DNA of 23,660 bases, taken from assembly GCA_007120155.1 (NCBI GenBank), contig SKOF01000419.1, positions 1-23,660 of the forward strand, in the 5' to 3' direction. Made by a program: the position numbers and the translations under genes. The notes beneath the pieces were generated by a model. The model had not been told where the DNA came from, ran no database searches, and worked only from the letters and a program-made list of their open reading frames with translations. The DNA is from Thioalkalivibrio sp. GTDB lineage: Bacteria; Pseudomonadota; Gammaproteobacteria; Ectothiorhodospirales; Ectothiorhodospiraceae. This document shows, in pieces, positions 15,638 to 22,143 of this stretch. Every line of letters begins with the position of its first letter. Within the stretch, counting starts at the first letter, position 1.

Positions 15638-16188
15638 ACCTGCGGCAACTCCCGAACGCCATCACCTGCATGCGTCTGCTGCTGACGCTGCCCATCGTCT
15701 GGGCGCTTCTGATGGGTGAATATGCGTGGGTCCTGGCCCTGCTGCTGCTGGCCGGACTGTCCGACGGGATCGACGGCTGGCTGGTGCGCCGCTATGGATG
15801 GCAAACGCGCCTGGGCGGCTATCTGGATCCCCTGGCGGACAAGGTGCTGATGATGGGCACCTATTTCACCGTGGCCTTTGTCGGCCTGCTGCCCTGGTGG
15901 CTGGTGGTGGTGGTGGTGATGCGCGACATGGTGATCATGCTTGGCGCGCTGGCCTATCGCGCATTGACCCGCAGTCTGGAGATGCAGCCCCTGCTGATCA
16001 GCAAGCTCAACACCTTCTTCCAGATCGTGCTGGTGATCTCGGTGCTCCTGGATGCGGGCGTGGTCCCGCTGCCGCCCCTGCTGCTGGACGCGCTCATCGG
16101 CATCGTGCTGGTCACCACGGTGACCAGCGGCGCCGGATACGTGGTGGGCTGGACATGCCGGGCCATTGCGGGCCGGCGAGCGGTGTAA
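15634..16188 (+). CDS. CDP-alcohol phosphatidyltransferase, PgsA-like
   Basis: 184 residues starting with GTG 15634 inside the end of the DUF2066 gene. The CDP-alcohol phosphotransferase motif is at residues 44-69: Asp44, Asp47-Gly48, Arg52, Gly61, Asp65 and Asp69, with exact spacing; only the usual Ala before Arg is Val51. Five or six membrane helices surround it. The SDGIDGWLVRRYG and GGYLDPLADK segments resemble PgsA (phosphatidylglycerophosphate synthase) and PgsA-type cardiolipin synthases, so an inner-membrane phospholipid head-group reaction using CDP-diacylglycerol is likely. A second, housekeeping pgsA often exists elsewhere beside uvrC in this group; I cannot tell which substrate this copy uses. 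The stop overlaps the next start (TAATG). Confidence 0.9.
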   Translation: MNLRQLPNAITCMRLLLTLPIVWALLMGEYAWVLALLLLAGLSDGIDGWLVRRYGWQTRLGGYLDPLADKVLMMGTYFTVAFVGLLPWWLVVVVVMRDMVIMLGALAYRALTRSLEMQPLLISKLNTFFQIVLVISVLLDAGVVPLPPLLLDALIGIVLVTTVTSGAGYVVGWTCRAIAGRRAV

Positions 16189-17294
16189 TGAACGAAGGCA
16201 TCTGGTCGGGCGGACGGGGCCTCGTGCTGCTGCTGGCCGTGGCGGGCACGGGATTGCTCGTGTACTGGCTGCGCCCGGTGCTGACACCCTTCCTGCTGGG
16301 CGCCCTTTTTGCCTATCTGGGCAATCCGCTGGTCGTGCGGCTTCAGGTCGAGGGGCGGCGCTGGAAATGGCGCATGTCACGCACCCCGGCCGTGGTGCTG
16401 GTGTTTCTACTCCTGTTTGCGCTGCTTGTGCTGTCCGTGCTGATGGTGCTTCCGCTGTTGCAGCGGGAACTGGCCCGATTCATGGAATGGCTGCCCCAGT
16501 GGCTGGAATGGCTCCGCGAACACGCCCTGCCCTGGTTGCAGGATCGCACGGGGCTGTCTGCGGAGTCGCTGGATCCGGGGCCCGTCTCGGGCCTGCTGGC
16601 CGAGCATTGGCAGCAGGCCGGGGATTGGGCGGTCCGCGCACTGGAATCCGTGGGGCGCTCCGGCGGTCTGGTGTTTGCCTGGCTGCTCAATCTGGTGCTG
16701 GTGCCGGTGGTCACCTTCTATCTGCTGCGTGACTGGGATCGTCTGCTGGCCGGTGTGCGGGACCTGTTGCCACGCAGCGTGGAACCCAGGGTCGTGCGGA
16801 TCGCCGCGGAATCCGACGCGGTGCTCGCCACCTTCGTGCGTGGCCAGCTGCTGGTGATGCTGAGCCTGTCCGCCTTTTATGCCGCGGGCCTCTGGCTGGC
16901 GGGCCTGGAGCCGGGGATTGCCGTGGGTGTGCTGGCGGGCCTGGTGAGCTTCGTGCCCTATCTGGGCGTCATCGTGGGCCTGGGCCTCGGCGTGGCCGCC
17001 GTGCTGGTGCAGGGTGCCGATCCCGTGCTGCTGTTCTGGGTGCTTGCGGTGTTCGCCGCCGGGCAGTTGCTGGAAAGTCTGGTGCTCACGCCGCGGATCG
17101 TGGGTGATCGTATCGGACTGCACCCGGTGGCGGTCATTTTCGCGGTGCTGGCGGGCGGGCAGCTGTTCGGTTTTTTCGGTGTGCTGCTGGCCCTGCCGAT
17201 GGCGGCCGTGCTGGCGGTCGGGGTGCGCCATGCACGGATGGATTACCGTCAGAGCCGCCTCTACTCGGATGTCCGATCCGGGTCGCATGAGTAG
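16188..17294 (+). CDS. AI-2E/PerM-family membrane protein
   Basis: 368 residues from ATG 16188, sharing one base with the previous stop. Family pattern: an N-terminal helix pair (LVLLLAVAGTGLLVYWLRPVL and FLLGALFAYLGNPLV), a third helix (VVLVFLLLFALLVLSVLMVLPLL), a soluble amphipathic region with WLPQWLEWLREHALPWL, then LLNLVLVPVVTFYLLRDWD and the conserved GLVSFVPYLGVIVG and PRIVGDRIGLHPVAVIFAVLAGG segments. The AI-2E transporter/PerM family contains putative permeases and sodium-proton antiporters; the substrate here is unknown. The gene before hda in many Gammaproteobacteria is of this family, so this one is not evidence of quorum sensing. Codons upstream of 16188 in this frame belong to an overlapping frame of the transferase gene. 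Confidence 0.93.
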   Translation: MNEGIWSGGRGLVLLLAVAGTGLLVYWLRPVLTPFLLGALFAYLGNPLVVRLQVEGRRWKWRMSRTPAVVLVFLLLFALLVLSVLMVLPLLQRELARFMEWLPQWLEWLREHALPWLQDRTGLSAESLDPGPVSGLLAEHWQQAGDWAVRALESVGRSGGLVFAWLLNLVLVPVVTFYLLRDWDRLLAGVRDLLPRSVEPRVVRIAAESDAVLATFVRGQLLVMLSLSAFYAAGLWLAGLEPGIAVGVLAGLVSFVPYLGVIVGLGLGVAAVLVQGADPVLLFWVLAVFAAGQLLESLVLTPRIVGDRIGLHPVAVIFAVLAGGQLFGFFGVLLALPMAAVLAVGVRHARMDYRQSRLYSDVRSGSHE

Positions 17295-18006
17295 CGCACC
17301 GGTGGCGCGTCAGTTCGTTCTCGACGTGACCCTGCCCGAGGGGTCGGACTTCGAAGGCTTCCATCCGGGCGCCAACGCCCTGGCGCTGGACGGTCTCCGG
17401 GACCTGGCCCGGGGGCGCGGCGAGTTGCAGATCTACGTATACGGGGAGACCGGCACCGGAAAGACACACCTGCTTCAGGCCGTCTGTCATGAAGCCGCGC
17501 AGCGGGGGCGCCGCGCGGCCTATCTGCCGCGCGTGCTGCTGGCCGGCGCCGGTGCCCGGTCGCTCGACGGCCTCGATGCCCTGGATGTGGTCTGCCTGGA
17601 TGGTATCGGCGCGCTGTGCGGGTCGACGGAAGGCGAGACGGCGCTGTTCAATCTCATCAACAGCGCCCGGGCCCGGGGTACACAGCTGGTGCTTTCCGAC
17701 CGCCAGTCACCGCGCGCCCTGTCCGCCGGGCTGTCGGATCTGGCCTCCAGGCTGGTGTGGGGGCCGGTTTTCCAGCTGGTGCCGATGGAGGACGACGCCA
17801 AATGCGCACTGCTTGTGGCATGGGCCCGGCGCCGCGGCTTCGAGCTGCCGCGCGAGGTGGCCGAGTACCTGCTTATGACCTGCCCCCGGGATCTGCCGTC
17901 CCTGCTGGAGCAGCTACAGCGGCTTGAGCGGGAATCCCTGGGGCAGCAACGGCGGGTCACGCTGCCCTTTGCGCGTGCGGTGATGCGAGCCCGTGAGGGC
18001 GCGTGA
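17287..18006 (+). CDS. hda: Hda, DnaA-homologous regulator of replication initiation
   Basis: 239 residues from ATG 17287, overlapping the upstream gene by eight bases. Hda is a DnaA domain III-like AAA+ protein that, with the DNA-loaded sliding clamp, stimulates ATP hydrolysis by DnaA (RIDA). Walker A is GETGTGKT at 53-60, the Walker-B-like segment is VVCLDGIGAL at 102-110, and the box VII arginine is Arg155 in DLASRLVWG. There is no C-terminal DNA-binding domain, as expected. The family's N-terminal clamp-binding motif (QL-x-L-P/S-type) is only loosely represented here, as Gln9-Phe-Val-Leu-Asp-Val, although DFEGFHPGANALAL that follows aligns well. It is the last gene of the DUF2066 operon and converges on DUF2069 with an 18-bp gap. 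Confidence 0.93.
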   Translation: MSSAPVARQFVLDVTLPEGSDFEGFHPGANALALDGLRDLARGRGELQIYVYGETGTGKTHLLQAVCHEAAQRGRRAAYLPRVLLAGAGARSLDGLDALDVVCLDGIGALCGSTEGETALFNLINSARARGTQLVLSDRQSPRALSAGLSDLASRLVWGPVFQLVPMEDDAKCALLVAWARRRGFELPREVAEYLLMTCPRDLPSLLEQLQRLERESLGQQRRVTLPFARAVMRAREGA

Positions 18007-18024
18007 CGGAACCGGCGTCCCGAC

Positions 18025-18375
18025 TCAGGAGTGACCGAACTGCCGGCGGGCGAGCCTCGGATATACGGCCGCGCCAGCCAGCCAGGCGATGCTCAGGCAG
18101 ACCATCAGCCAGCCGTAGCCGCGTTCCGGGCCTGTACCGGCAGCGTGGAAGACCCCCAGCACGAAGTAGGGCATGGCCAGGTAGGTGGCCCATGCGTGGG
18201 TATAAGGACGCCCCGCCATCATGCCGCGCAGCGGCAGCAGCAGGGGCGTCAACAGCAGGATAAGGACCAGCGCCCGGGGCACGACCTGGGGGGGTGCCAG
18301 CCAGGCGTTCCAGATCAGGATCAGGGCAAACAGGCCCAGCAGGCCTGCAAGGGCCAGTACACGGGCGAGATGCAT
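18025..18375 (-). CDS. DUF2069 small membrane protein
   Basis: 116 residues, ATG complement at 18373-18375 overlapping the WrbA stop by one base (TGATG). Four hydrophobic helices at about 4-23, 33-50, 62-80 and 88-106 fill most of the protein, including ALAGLLGLFALILIWNAW and VLILLLTPLLLPLRGMMAGRPYTHAWATYL, which is characteristic of the DUF2069 (YjeO-like) family. Function is unknown; the location is the inner membrane. In many Gammaproteobacteria it follows wrbA and an arsC-like gene exactly as here, which points to a conserved but uncharacterised link. It ends 18 bp from the converging hda stop, with no obvious terminator between. Confidence 0.88.
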   Translation of the reverse strand: MHLARVLALAGLLGLFALILIWNAWLAPPQVVPRALVLILLLTPLLLPLRGMMAGRPYTHAWATYLAMPYFVLGVFHAAGTGPERGYGWLMVCLSIAWLAGAAVYPRLARRQFGHS

Positions 18376-18974
18376 CAGCCGCGCCGCTCCAGAGCCCGGG
18401 TGATCTCCGCAATGCGCCTGCCCAGGACATGGCAGAGCCCGCGTTCGTCCTCGCTCAGGGGAAGATCGCCCTTCGGACCCGCCAGATGGCTTGGTCCGTA
18501 CGGGGTGCCGCCGGTGCGCGTGTCGGTGAGTGCCGGTTCGGTGTAGGGGATGCCCACCATCAGCATGCCGTGGTGCAGCAGGGGGATCATCATGCTGAGC
18601 AATGTGCTCTCCTGTCCGCCGTGCAGGGTGCCGGTGGAGGTGAAGACACCGGCGGGTTTTCCCGCCAGCGCACCGGAAAGCCACTGGCTTCCGGTCTGGT
18701 CCAGGAAATACTTCATGGGCGCGGCCATGTTGCCGAAGCGGGTCGGGCTGCCCAGCGCCAGGCCGGCGCACTGAACCAGGTCGTCGGTGGTGGCGTAGGG
18801 TGGACCCTCCGCGGGGATATCGTCCTCCACCGCTTCGCAGGTGGCCGAGACCGGCGGTACCGTGCGAAGTCTCGCCTCCACACCGTCCACCGACTCCACG
18901 CCCCGGGCCACGTGCCTGGCCATCTCCGCGGTGGCACCGTAGCGGCTGTAGTAGACGACAAGAACCTCGCTCAC
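18375..18974 (-). CDS. wrbA: WrbA, NAD(P)H:quinone oxidoreductase (type IV)
   Basis: 199 residues from GTG (complement 18972-18974), one base after the upstream stop; E. coli WrbA is 198. The frame extends further 5' but those codons overlap the ArsC-like gene. FMN flavodoxin signatures: VLVVYYSRYGATAEMARHVARG at the N-terminus (phosphate loop), GSPTRFGNMAAPMKYFLDQTGSQW near residue 75-98, and STGTLHGGQESTLLSMMIPLLHHGMLMVGIPY. The enzyme performs two-electron reduction of quinones, avoiding semiquinone radicals, as a cytosolic tetramer. Coupled by one-base spacing or overlap to its neighbours on both sides (ArsC-like upstream, DUF2069 downstream), it is the middle gene of a three-gene operon. 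Confidence 0.95.
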   Translation of the reverse strand: MSEVLVVYYSRYGATAEMARHVARGVESVDGVEARLRTVPPVSATCEAVEDDIPAEGPPYATTDDLVQCAGLALGSPTRFGNMAAPMKYFLDQTGSQWLSGALAGKPAGVFTSTGTLHGGQESTLLSMMIPLLHHGMLMVGIPYTEPALTDTRTGGTPYGPSHLAGPKGDLPLSEDERGLCHVLGRRIAEITRALERRG

Positions 18975-18975
18975 G

Positions 18976-19338
18976 TCAGAAGATCTCCAGAACCTGTTCC
19001 GGCGGGCGGCCGATGGCGGCGCGATCGCCATGTACCACGATGGGACGTTCGATGAGTATGGGGCGCTGGACCATGGCGCGGATCAGGGTCTCCCGGGTGA
19101 GTCCCGGATCGTCCAGGTTGGCCTCGGTGTATTCCGGTTCCTTGCGGCGCATCAGTTCGCGCGGTGCCAGATTCAGCAGTTTGAGGATGCGGTCCATCTC
19201 CTGTGCGTCTGGGGGCGCCTTGAGATATTCCACCACCCGGGGTTCGATGCCCCTGGACTTGAGCAGTTCAAGGGTCGCCCGGGATTTGCTGCAGCGTGGA
19301 TTGTGGTAGATGACAACCGGAGTGGATTGGCTGGACAT
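18976..19338 (-). CDS. ArsC/YfgD-family thioredoxin-fold reductase
   Basis: 120 residues from ATG (complement 19336-19338). The active-site Cys16 lies in VVIYHNPRCSKSR. LNLAPRELMRRKEPEY and MVQRPILIERPIVVHGDRAAIGRPPE are the ArsC family landmarks, including the arginines around the arsenate site. The length of about 120 matches the YfgD subgroup rather than plasmid ArsC (141). ArsC family enzymes reduce arsenate with glutathione and glutaredoxin; YfgD-type members have not been clearly shown to do so. No arsR, arsB or acr3 gene accompanies it. The partner genes are wrbA and DUF2069, so a redox-stress role is at least as likely as arsenic resistance. Confidence 0.9.
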   Translation of the reverse strand: MSSQSTPVVIYHNPRCSKSRATLELLKSRGIEPRVVEYLKAPPDAQEMDRILKLLNLAPRELMRRKEPEYTEANLDDPGLTRETLIRAMVQRPILIERPIVVHGDRAAIGRPPEQVLEIF

Positions 19339-19396
19339 GAAGATGCCTTGTGCTTTGAAGGAGTAAACGGGCAGTATCGATGGTCAGGAGGCCGCC

Positions 19397-19425
19397 TTGA
19401 CGCTTCTCCGGGCCGGTGATAGCGT
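19397..19425 (+). promoter_or_regulatory. Putative promoter of the DUF4398 lipoprotein gene
   Basis: TTGACG (19397-19402), 17-bp spacer, TAGCGT (19420-19425). The -35 is good, the -10 weak. The leader that follows begins with half of an inverted repeat (GTTTCGCG, 19424-19431). Confidence 0.35.
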
Positions 19426-19469
19426 TTCGCGGATCAGGGGTCCCATCCCGCGCCCCGAGTTCGCGAAAC
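19424..19469. repeat. Inverted repeat in the leader of the DUF4398 gene
   Basis: GTTTCGCG (19424-19431) and CGCGAAAC (19462-19469) are perfect reverse complements separated by 30 bp and end 6 bp before the ATG. It could be a split operator or an RNA stem that hides the start; no ribosome site is visible before that ATG. Confidence 0.45.
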
Positions 19470-19475
19470 CGTCCC

Positions 19476-19790
19476 ATGTGGAGCAGACACCTGCGTCGCG
19501 CAGCGTTCATTGCATTATACCTGTTGCTTGCGGCGCTTGCCGGTTGCGCCGCTACGGCACCGGTTCAGGAGATGAGTGACGCCCGGCAGGCGCTTCAGGC
19601 GGCGGAACAGGTCGGGGCGCGGGAACAGGCCCTGCCCAGCTATCTGAGTGCCCGGCGGTTGCTGGAGTCCGCCGAGGCGTTGCTCAACGAGGGAAATTAC
19701 AGGTCTGCCCGTGAGAAGGCCGCTCTGGCGCGACGCCATGCCGTGCAAGCGCGTGAGCAGGCGCTGGGCAGCCCGGGGACAAGCAGGTAG
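19476..19790 (+). CDS. DUF4398 lipoprotein
   Basis: 104 residues from ATG 19476 (MWSRHLRRAAFIALYLLLAALAGC). The lipobox LAGC places the lipidated cysteine at residue 24, so the product is a lipoprotein facing the periplasm. The mature part is almost wholly helical: SDARQALQAAEQVGAREQALPSYLSARRLLESAEALLNEGNYRSAREKAALARRHAVQAREQA, the pattern of the DUF4398 domain found in short lipoproteins and in front of OmpA domains. An ATG 60 bp upstream (19416) would put 20 charged residues before the signal peptide and is rejected. Its neighbour downstream is another probable envelope protein. Function is not known; an envelope-scaffold or protein-binding role is inferred from related domains. Confidence 0.85.
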   Translation: MWSRHLRRAAFIALYLLLAALAGCAATAPVQEMSDARQALQAAEQVGAREQALPSYLSARRLLESAEALLNEGNYRSAREKAALARRHAVQAREQALGSPGTSR

Positions 19791-19893
19791 GTCGGCACGC
19801 CGGCGGAACGGTCCTTTCCCCGGCCCGCCGATTGCCGCTGCGGCAGCGATATAGACGGATTTTCCGTTCCGTGACCTGTGTTTTTCTTTGTCC

Positions 19894-19923
19894 TTGACGA
19901 TTTCACCGGGGCGGTGTTAGCTT
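19894..19923 (+). promoter_or_regulatory. Putative promoter of the LysM protein gene
   Basis: TTGACG (19894-19899), 18-bp spacer, TAGCTT (19918-19923). It resembles the TTGACG/TAGCGT pair ahead of the upstream lipoprotein gene. The leader would be about 55 nt, with AGGAG at 19970-19974. Confidence 0.32.
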
Positions 19924-19984
19924 TCAATATTCGTACGCCCTGTGGTGTGCTCACAAGAATCCTCAATAATCAGGAGCTAACGTC

Positions 19985-20569
19985 ATGAGAACGAAACATC
20001 TGCGGCTTTTCGTCGTCGGTGCGATCGCCCTGGGAGTTTCGGTTGGGTGTGCCACCACGCAGCCGCCCGAAAAGACGGGCTACGTCGTAAACGCTCAGGG
20101 TGAGTACTGGCGCAACGCGGCGGGTGACTGCTGGCGTACCGGGCGCTGGTCTCCGGACAACGTGGTGGAAGAGTGCGACCCGGATCTGGTTGCGCGGCCT
20201 GAACCGCCGCCCGCACCCCCGACCCCCGCTGCACCTGCCCCACGGGCTGAGCCGCCCCCGCCTGCACCTCCCACCACCATGACCTACGAGGTGGTGCGTG
20301 GCGACAGTCTCTGGCGGATCTCGGGTCGGAGTTCCGTCTATGGCAATCCGTACCAGTGGCCGCTGATCTACAAGGCCAATGCATCGCAGATCCGCGATGC
20401 GGATCTGATCTATCCGGGCCAGCGCCTGACGATCGAACTGGAACCCTCCCAGGGTGATGTGGATGCCGCCGTGCGGCATGCGCGTACCCGCGGTGCCTGG
20501 GAACTGGGTCGCGTGGAAGACTCCGACGTCCGCTATCTGGACCAGTACGGGCTGAGCCCCAAGCGTTGA
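19985..20569 (+). CDS. Exported LysM-domain envelope protein with N-terminal Cys/Trp-rich motif
   Basis: 194 residues from ATG 19985, AGGAG 10 nt ahead. The signal segment ends VSVGC (Cys22), a lipobox-like site with a non-ideal serine at -3, so lipidation is possible but not sure. Residues 32-66 hold a compact Cys/Trp motif (GEYWRNAAGDCWRTGRW ... EECDPDL) with Cys49 and Cys64, which could form a disulfide; the same motif type occurs before OmpA domains in some sulfur-oxidising Gammaproteobacteria (from memory). A Pro/Ala linker (71-97) leads to one LysM domain (about 99-151: TYEVVRGDSLWRIS ... IYPGQRLTIE) that should bind peptidoglycan, then a charged tail. It is a single-gene unit with its own terminator. 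Confidence 0.87.
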   Translation: MRTKHLRLFVVGAIALGVSVGCATTQPPEKTGYVVNAQGEYWRNAAGDCWRTGRWSPDNVVEECDPDLVARPEPPPAPPTPAAPAPRAEPPPPAPPTTMTYEVVRGDSLWRISGRSSVYGNPYQWPLIYKANASQIRDADLIYPGQRLTIELEPSQGDVDAAVRHARTRGAWELGRVEDSDVRYLDQYGLSPKR

Positions 20570-20593
20570 TCGGCAGTCCGGCGTAAGTATCCG

Positions 20594-20621
20594 GGGCCCG
20601 CCTAGTGCGGGCCCTTTTTTT
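20594..20621 (+). terminator. Intrinsic terminator of the LysM gene
   Basis: GGGCCCGC (20594-20601), loop CTAGT, GCGGGCCC (20607-20614), then seven T (20615-20621). A textbook Rho-independent terminator 24 bp after the stop. Confidence 0.93.
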
Positions 20622-20626
20622 GGTTG

Positions 20627-20792
20627 GTCAGTTGTCCGTTGTCCGTTGTCAGTTGTACAAGAGTCCTTTGACATGCTGTGGGGGGCGGTTACGCTCCTGA
20701 CAACTGACAACTGACAACTGACAACTGACAACTGACAACTGACAACTGACAACTGACAACTGACAACTGACAACTGACAACTGACAACTGAC
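20627..20792. repeat. Inverted heptamer-repeat element C, 4 + 13 copies
   Basis: Left arm: four heptamers GTCAGTT, GTCCGTT, GTCCGTT, GTCAGTT (20627-20654). Right arm: thirteen exact TGACAAC units (20698-20788) plus a partial TGAC. The right-arm unit is the reverse complement of the left-arm unit (GTTGTCA), so the left arm can pair with only part of the right arm. The array begins 6 bp after a T-run terminator and ends 7-11 bp before the acylphosphatase ATG. Confidence 0.93.
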
Positions 20793-20799
20793 CACCCCA

Positions 20800-21087
20800 A
20801 TGTGCCCAGGATCAACGGACATCTGTGCAAGACGCTTTCTGGTAAGCGGTGTGGTTCAGGGCGTGTTCTTCCGGGCCTCCACCCGACGCGAAGGCGAACG
20901 CCTCGGGCTGTCCGGCCACGCGAGAAACCTCCGCGACGGGCGGGTGGAGGTGGTGGCGGCGGGGCCATGCGACCGCGTGCGTGCCCTGGAGGCGTGGCTC
21001 TGGGAGGGACCTCCCGCCGCTCGGGTGGATGACGTCAGTGGTGAAGATTTCCAGGGGCCGGTGCCTGACGGATTCAGGGTGGGGTGA
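20800..21087 (+). CDS. Acylphosphatase
   Basis: 95 residues from ATG 20800. The family core is clear: RRFLVSGVVQGVFFRASTRR with catalytic Arg25, and GHARNLRDGRVEVVAAG with catalytic Asn43 (the usual Trp of GWVRN is His here). The enzyme hydrolyses acyl phosphates such as carbamoyl- or acetyl-phosphate in the cytosol; normal length is about 90. The first ten residues (MCPGSTDICA) are not conserved and lie directly after the heptamer array; no ribosome site is visible and no other in-frame ATG exists before the core, so a non-ATG start cannot be excluded. Because the repeat unit is 7 bp, changes in copy number alter spacing upstream of this gene but not its frame. No separate promoter is obvious. 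Confidence 0.87.
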   Translation: MCPGSTDICARRFLVSGVVQGVFFRASTRREGERLGLSGHARNLRDGRVEVVAAGPCDRVRALEAWLWEGPPAARVDDVSGEDFQGPVPDGFRVG

Positions 21088-21095
21088 GAAACGCT

Positions 21096-21207
21096 ATTCA
21101 AGATTCAAGATTCAAGATTCAAGATTCAAAGGGAAACCAAGTGTTCCGCGCCATCACGTCAGTCCTCGACGCCCCCCTTTTGAATCTTGAATCTTGAATC
21201 TTGAATC
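21096..21207. repeat. Inverted heptamer-repeat element D (ATTCAAG / TTGAATC)
   Basis: Left arm: ATTCAAG four times plus ATTCAAA (21096-21130). Right arm: TTGAATC four times (21180-21207). The arms are reverse complements and the pairing continues inward through AAAGGG / CCCTTTT. The element starts 8 bp after the acylphosphatase stop and ends 4 bp before the stop of the converging HDOD gene, so it may also serve as a bidirectional transcript end. Confidence 0.93.
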
Positions 21208-21211
21208 GCCC

Positions 21212-22084
21212 CTATCTGCTCTGCGGCAGGATCACGTGCAGCGTCTCCATGAACTGGAGGTGCACGTCTTTCCGGATTTCGTCCGTGAGGCCCTTGTCCA
21301 GACCCAACCGCTTCCAGGCGTCCGGATGGGGTGGTTGGCCGCAGGCACCGAGTCCGCTGAGGCTCCCTTGATCCGTGCGGTTCGCGAGGGTGTCGGCCAG
21401 ATGCACGATGGCCACCGGCAGGCTCATGGGTAACGTCGGCTGGTGATGGCGGGCTACCGCGTGCTGAACGTCTTTCGGCATGCCCCAGAGTTCGAGCAGT
21501 GCACCACCCACCTCGGCGTGATCGAAGCCGAAGAGTTCACGTTCCTTTCGGACGAGTGCGTGCTCGTTGTCACGCGAGGCCAGCAGGGATTTTCGCAGGG
21601 TGTCCGGAGAGCGTTGGTAGAGCACCAGGCTGCCGAGGTCATGCAGCAGGCCCGCCATGAACAGGCATTCCGGATGGCGTGCCTGGCTGCGGCGGGCAAG
21701 GTTGTGGGCAATCAGCGCGCTGAACACGCTGTGGCGCCAAAAGGCCGCCATGTCCACGGGTTCGTCGGAGAGTCTGGCGAAGGTTTGGGACGCGGTGAGC
21801 GCCAGAGCGAGATGATAGAGGGGCCGCGGGCCGATGGTGGCGATGGCACGGCCGAGCGTTTCGACCGGATTGTTGAGGCCGTACATCGCCGAATTGGCCA
21901 TATGCAGCATGCGTGCGCCGAGGCCGGGATCCTGCATGACGATGGCAGCCAGGCCTTCGGACGTGCTGCCAGGTGCGTCGACGGCATGGCGCAGCTGGAT
22001 CACGAGATCGGGCGGCGAGACAAGGGCGGAACACTCTACCAGTAGTTCCCTGATTTTCCCCCGTTTGTCGGAAACCGCATTCAT
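21212..22084 (-). CDS. HDOD-domain signalling protein
   Basis: 290 residues from ATG (complement 22082-22084). The HDOD domain spans about 20-225: SPPDLVIQLRHAV, IVMQDPGLGARMLHMANSAMYGL, the helical TLGRAIATIGPRPLYHLALAL, AFWRHSVFSALIAHNLA, AGLLHDLGSLVLYQ with His148-Asp149, and ELFGFDHAEVGGALLELWGMP followed by HH. HDOD proteins are relatives of HD phosphohydrolases that usually lack enzymatic activity and act in signalling, stress or motility networks. The last 65 residues are a separate, less conserved helical tail. The reading frame extends upstream for 516 codons but those are antisense to the DUF1631 gene. Divergent from DUF1631 across a 141-bp gap. Confidence 0.93.
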   Translation of the reverse strand: MNAVSDKRGKIRELLVECSALVSPPDLVIQLRHAVDAPGSTSEGLAAIVMQDPGLGARMLHMANSAMYGLNNPVETLGRAIATIGPRPLYHLALALTASQTFARLSDEPVDMAAFWRHSVFSALIAHNLARRSQARHPECLFMAGLLHDLGSLVLYQRSPDTLRKSLLASRDNEHALVRKERELFGFDHAEVGGALLELWGMPKDVQHAVARHHQPTLPMSLPVAIVHLADTLANRTDQGSLSGLGACGQPPHPDAWKRLGLDKGLTDEIRKDVHLQFMETLHVILPQSR

Positions 22085-22143
22085 AAGTTTGATCGACCCC
22101 ACGCTTTTACCAATCGCCCGGTGGCCATCGGCGGACACTAAGG

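Noticed and set aside
16188..17294. Quorum-sensing AI-2 exporter
   Set aside because: The family name AI-2E is broad; this gene stands in the conserved place before hda and no lux or lsr gene is seen.
18976..19338. Arsenic-resistance operon
   Set aside because: Only an ArsC/YfgD-like gene is present, with wrbA and DUF2069; arsR, arsB, acr3 and arsA are absent.
20698..20792. Possible CRISPR-like array because of the many regular repeats
   Set aside because: The unit is 7 bp with no spacers between copies, and no cas gene is present. It is a simple tandem repeat.
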